Source: Gonocerus acuteangulatus
Taxonomy: Eukaryota > Arthropoda > Insecta > Hemiptera > Coreidae
Length of the DNA stretch: 64,000 bases
Direction of reading: 5' to 3'
NCBI GenBank assembly: GCA_946811695.1
Contig: OX328131.1
Span: 9,415,152 to 9,479,151, forward strand
The number at the start of each line of letters is the position of its first letter. Position 1 is the stretch's first letter. The notes beneath the pieces were generated by a model that saw only the letters and a program-made list of their open reading frames with translations, was not told the DNA's origin and did not search any database. This document shows positions 59,940 to 64,000 of this stretch, one piece after another. The translations under genes and the position numbers were made by a program.

Positions 59940-60100
59940 TGTTTCTCCATAGGGAGGAAGCCCACTTATGAGGTTGACCTCATGACGCAATCCGGTAGTG
60001 CCGACTAAAAAATTTCACGTTTCAGATCCCATAGATCGCGAACACAACAGTGTTTCAAATTTGTTTATATATACATATATATTTGTCTGCAGTTCGTGTG
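59940..60100. mobile_element. TIR-B family fragment
   Basis: CCATAGGGAGGAAGCCCACT, GAGGTTGACCTCATGACGCA and CGGTAGTGCCGACTAAAAAA are followed by a TATATATACATATATA stretch. Confidence 0.65.
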
Positions 60101-61762
60101 AGTCAGAGTTTTTTATATAATAAATGTAATTTTGTTAACACTCATGACTGACCCCCTGATATCTCCATCTTTTTAAACTAGTGATATCTTTAGTAAGAGT
60201 GTAATACAATTTATGTTTCTTTTATATATGAATGCAGTAAAATACTGATCCTTAATATGTTCTATATATGTTTTTCAGAATGTGTGCTGGGCAGCCTTGA
60301 AAGTTTTCTGCTTATCTTCTTCTCTTTCTCTCTTTTTTTCTCTATGAGCCTCGACTCGACAAGCCAGGCTTCGAGCAGCGATCAAAACCTAGTTTATAAA
60401 GCTTACTAGATGTTATATTTCTGTTTGTAAATAGTTCACTGACTCTAGTTGATATATTGTTTATTTATATTATACGATATAAACCAGTTGTAAAGTATTA
60501 TTTTATGTCTGTTTTACTTTAATGAAATTTAATAAAGTAATATATTTTTATAATTGTCCAATAATTAGGTCGAATTTTATTATTTATTGTAATCTCTGGG
60601 CTTTTTTTTAAATAATTTTATATTGTATTTACCAAAGAATTCTTCCACATTCTAAGCTCTCTTATTTTTTTACAATTAATATTTTTAAATCTTATTATTC
60701 AATTCTTTCAGTGTTTATATTATTATTCGTAGGTGTGCACAAATAAAAATTAATCAAATTATTTTTATCTGATGAAATTATTATAGAAATTATGAAATGT
60801 ATTGAATCACCGCACATTAAGAAAATATTTAATTTTATCTATGCCTTAAATTAAAATTTTATTGTAATCCATCTTCTATAATAAGTTATGCATTGAAGCA
60901 TTACTATAAAATAGTATAGTATGATAGATTTCATTTGTATTTCTCCTGCCGATATCTTCCGGTATAAAGTATTGCCAGATGCGCTTCAGCTAAAAAATAA
61001 TAATAAACCATTCAAGAAACCAGTAATATTTTTATTTTACTATAATATAACAGGGGACAATTATTGCAAGAAGTTGATGGAAACCAAGTTTCACTCGAAG
61101 TTCTTTTAAAGAATCAAACGGAAATGTGTATTGATATCACATTTTCAAATAAAACGATGAACTGAGCTTCAATTTTATTTGCTCAACTTTAATTGTGTAA
61201 CTTCTAAAGTCCAAATAATAAACTGTCTACCTATTATATAACAGACCTTCTATCTGCACAAGAAATTATGAGAAATAAAATATTTTAATCTACTCAAAAA
61301 TAAACGAAATTTAGCTTGTAAAATATTTGATGATTATCTTTGTCTGAGATAAGGAGGATAAAATCTATCTAAAATTATTTATTCATATTTCCAGCCATTA
61401 TAAATAATTATATTTGTGAATTTAAGTTTCTTAAGGAATATCAAATATCGTGCAATATCTCTCTAGGAAATGTATACTTTTTTTAGTACAATATTTAAAA
61501 ATGATTAGTTTAATCTTGTTTAATTAAATTTTAATTATACAAAACATTTGTAAGATTTATTTAAAGTATTTTGTAAATATTGAAAATAGTTTTGTATTTT
61601 TGTTTAGGTTAAGCACATTCTTCAGTCAAAAAGTTTACTTATTGTTTGTACATATATGATTTGTTGTGTATATAAGAATATTAACACATGACCGGAGTCT
61701 TAAACATACCAAAACCATTAGATTTATAGGTTTCTGTATTACCTACTGGTTCTTTTTTAGAC
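60101..61762. other. AT-rich non-repetitive stretch; possible 3' UTR or intergenic
   Basis: AATAAA occurs near 60530 after ATTTAATAAAGTAATATA. No open frame is recognised and no clear transposon is present, unlike most of the window. It could be the distal 3' UTR of cv-2 or plain intergenic DNA. Confidence 0.35.
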
Positions 61763-61763
61763 A

Positions 61764-61926
61764 TTAACCCCCAGTGTGTATAAAGTGTTTGACAGGCATG
61801 AGGGAAATTTCAGTCAAGTATGTTGGTAGCAGTGATCATCTAGATTCTAGATCCTCACTGCAGCCAACATACTTCACTGAAATTCCCCTCGTGTCTGTCA
61901 GACATATTTTACACACCAGGAGTTAA
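61764..61926. mobile_element. piggyBac-like MITE, 155 bp, TTAA target duplication
   Basis: TTAA at 61764-61767 and 61923-61926 flanks inverted ends CCCCCAGTGTGTATAAAGTG and the complement of CACACCAGGAG. The whole element is a near-perfect palindrome (TGACAGGCATGAGGGAAATT / AATTCCCCTCGTGTCTGTCA) around TCTAGATTCTAGA. TTAA duplication with C-rich ends fits the piggyBac superfamily. Confidence 0.85.
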
Positions 61927-62785
61927 TAAATGACGAGAAATTAATCCACTTAGTGTTAATTTTAGTTAAATTATGGATCTCAGAAATAATTGCTTTAAAA
62001 TAAGCACAATAGCCTATGATCCATCACAATCTGTTCCTTATTTATATGTGTAGTTGTTTGTATTAAAGATTATTAATTTATTGTTGACCGATATAAGAAA
62101 CAAATGTGTAAATTATATTTATTACAACTATTTGAAAGTGAACTAAAATTGTACATAAAAAATAGTTAAATGAATATTGCTTTATGATTTACCAATACTT
62201 TAGATTTTAATTGAGTAAGATATATTAGAATACTTTCATTTTGTTTATTTTGACCTTTGATATTACTAAATTTACTTAAATGTGACGGTGGGTCAATAAT
62301 AAAAAACACAATTTTTTCAACTCCAAATCGTTTCCCTCGCTACAACTATTTCTGGTCATACAATTAAAAATTATAAACATCCCACGAGGCTAAACCTTCC
62401 ACTGTACCCAGCTGAGTCAATACTTAAAGGTCCAATATGGTGGGCACGTATATCAGCTGATTATTTATTGATTCTAAAATTTGATTATGTCCCATTTGTA
62501 AGAAGTATAGTGTCTTATGTAAAATCGTTTGGTGCCATCGCATTCTCAATTTTATTTTATTTTAACATCCTTGACAAAGAAAAGAACATTAGAAAAATTA
62601 AAATAAATGAGAACATATCGTCGATGCAAATGCAAAGTATTGAGTGTTCAAGAGTTTGCCTCAACGTACTTCAGTACAACAGCAATCAGTATAGATTGAA
62701 AATGAAAAATTTATTTTGTTCACATTAGATAGTTTGCATTTGTATCAACGATGTATATTATAAAAAATAAAAAAAGAGTGCAAAG
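61927..62785. other. AT-rich, no gene seen
   Basis: An 86-codon frame at 62468-62728 has no recognised family or splice context. Confidence 0.35.
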
Positions 62786-62789
62786 GTAG

Positions 62790-62950
62790 TTATTGTTAGG
62801 GTTTGATCGTGTGGTTAATTACATTACACACGATCAAGTACATTATTGTTAGGGTTACATTTTTTAAATAAAAAAGTGTGTTATATTTTTGCTTACATTC
62901 AAGCCTTCATCAGAGCGATGATTAGAGGGAGAACTGAACCCTATTGACGT
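62790..62950 (-). mobile_element. Degenerate Penelope-like/hammerhead repeat remnant
   Basis: On the minus strand: CTCTGATGAAGGCTTGAATG followed by a disrupted arm, lacking the GAAAC strand. GTTAGGGTT and GATCGTGTGG... ACACGATC make a short inverted repeat. Confidence 0.45.
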
Positions 62951-64000
62951 TAGATTAGATTAGATTAGTCACTGGCTAATACCCTCCTCATCACGGGGTG
63001 CAATCGGCCTTTTGCCCTATTGCATGAGTCCTAGGTTGGTCGACCTTACCGTAAACTCCTGATGAACTCCAGGTATTGTCTGACTTCAGTTGCCCTCCTC
63101 ATCTCATCTTCATTGAGGCTTCCAAAATGTAGGAATCTTCTACTCTCCAGTGTAGACTTTGAGTGTGTAGACACTCAAATCTAACATGCTTAGGTGCCTC
63201 ATCCTAGTCCCCATGCCACCTGCAGACTGGTGATGACCTGCCCTCCTTGGGAGATCAGGATAAGTCCTCAGCTTGATACTCCCTTGGAAGGAAACCATAG
63301 AGGGTGCTTTTAACACTTCCGGGCCAGTGAGCGCCAAAATGGTACTACGGTTGGGTTGGTAGCAGGAATCACGTTGTGGTTGCCGGTCGCAGCGAAGTGG
63401 TCATATGGTTGGATGCACTGCTGTAGAGTGACCAGAATTTGGAGGTATTCTGTAATAGAGCGAGAATCAAGCACTCTACAGCAGGGCAGGAGCAATCGTA
63501 GTAGGTCCTTTCCCGAGAGCCGTCCTGCAATCTCCCGTGGAATGCGAAACTCCGACGGGGGATCGCAGGGAAGCCTCATCCCAGTGAGCGTTAGTAAGGA
63601 TTGTGCGTTAAGGGAGGGGTTCAGTGAGGACTTAACACGTCATATACGTTCCCCTTTCCGTTTCCACAATCTGACGCGTGCGCGCACCTGTCCTTCCCAA
63701 AGTTTACCAAATTTTTCTTTGGCTCTTATTGCAATTTCCTCTGTAGCACTGGCCACACTCTAACAAAAGGCATTGGGCCTATTGATGCGACTTACGAGCC
63801 CAATCCTGCCAAATTGTCTGCTCTCTCATTGCCTAGGATACCTCAATGTCCTGGTACCCAGAAGATGACAAAATAATTATTTTGTGACAATTTGTTTAGA
63901 CTCATCGTGCATTCTTCAACAATTATTGAGTTGATCTCTTGTCGTTCTGGTCCCCTACAGGCTGCCTGGCTGTCAGTCAGGAATGTTCACTCTCCTCTGA
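62951..64000 (-). pseudogene. LINE with RNase H domain, running off the right edge
   Basis: Minus strand near 63960-63780: TFLTDSQAACRGPERQEINS, then IFWVPGH, one stop, GILGNERADNLAGLGS. DSQAA and WVPGH.GI.GNE.AD are the RNase H catalytic blocks of Jockey/R1-type LINEs. The C-terminal stretch 63310-63579 stays open (RTYYDCSCPAVECLIL in one frame). A (GATTA)n run at 62952-62970 is the 3' tail. GC content is higher than its surroundings, suggesting a younger element, but stops show it is dead. Confidence 0.85.

Noticed and set aside
60279..60420. Additional cv-2 exon after TTTTTCAG with a frame beginning CVLGSLESF
   Set aside because: The frame is hydrophobic then Ser-rich, with no TIL-like cysteines, and the upstream exon already ends in a stop in frame.

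Overview
The window is eukaryotic nuclear DNA from an arthropod, most likely an insect. It is AT-rich and very repeat-dense, with multi-kb introns bounded by GT/AG, Pol III SINEs, fragments of non-LTR retrotransposons, and many (TA)n tracts. I see no bacterial or organellar gene and no complete single-exon gene. The species cannot be named from the sequence alone.

The only host protein gene I can support lies on the + strand from 27840 to 56981. Nine exons join in frame (1668 nt, 555 codons plus stop, every junction AG/GT) and encode most of crossveinless-2 (cv-2; vertebrate BMPER), the secreted BMP-binding regulator. The exons give the second half of VWC/CR1, then CR2, CR3, CR4 and CR5, then a von Willebrand D domain with its GDPH site and CGLCG motif, and a C8-like cysteine segment that ends in a stop. 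The start codon, signal peptide and first half of CR1 are not found and probably lie upstream of the window or in an unrecognised small exon. No TIL domain is visible after the C8 segment.

Positions 1-27839 are upstream sequence or first intron, filled with repeats. They hold LINE C-terminal fragments (1-560, 1276-1638, 3462-3822, 4593-4990, 7775-8225, 10990-11240, 17660-18145, 19470-19760, 26158-26345), SINEs, and six tandem arrays: 27 bp at 5011, 81 bp at 5700, 156 bp at 11515, 138/183 bp at 15120, 127 bp at 20064, and a (GA)n block at 26880. They also hold a Helitron inserted exactly between A and T inside a palindromic Penelope-like element, and a 2-kb TIR transposon at 22479-24485. The cv-2 introns (27937-56845) carry further SINEs, minisatellites (110, 25 and 35 bp), fold-back MITEs and LINE remnants, some within 50 bp of exon borders. 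Positions 56982-64000 hold a decayed Tigger/pogo-like transposon with a 56-codon transposase fragment, a piggyBac-like MITE, AT-rich sequence, and a LINE RNase H fragment running off the right edge.

The most interesting material is in the mobile elements: hammerhead-ribozyme-like motifs in a palindromic repeat with a 13-bp target-site duplication; SINEs with 5S rRNA-like and tRNA-like heads that share one body; and a composite SINE plus antisense-LINE unit bounded by one target-site duplication. I found no credible new enzymatic or defence system.
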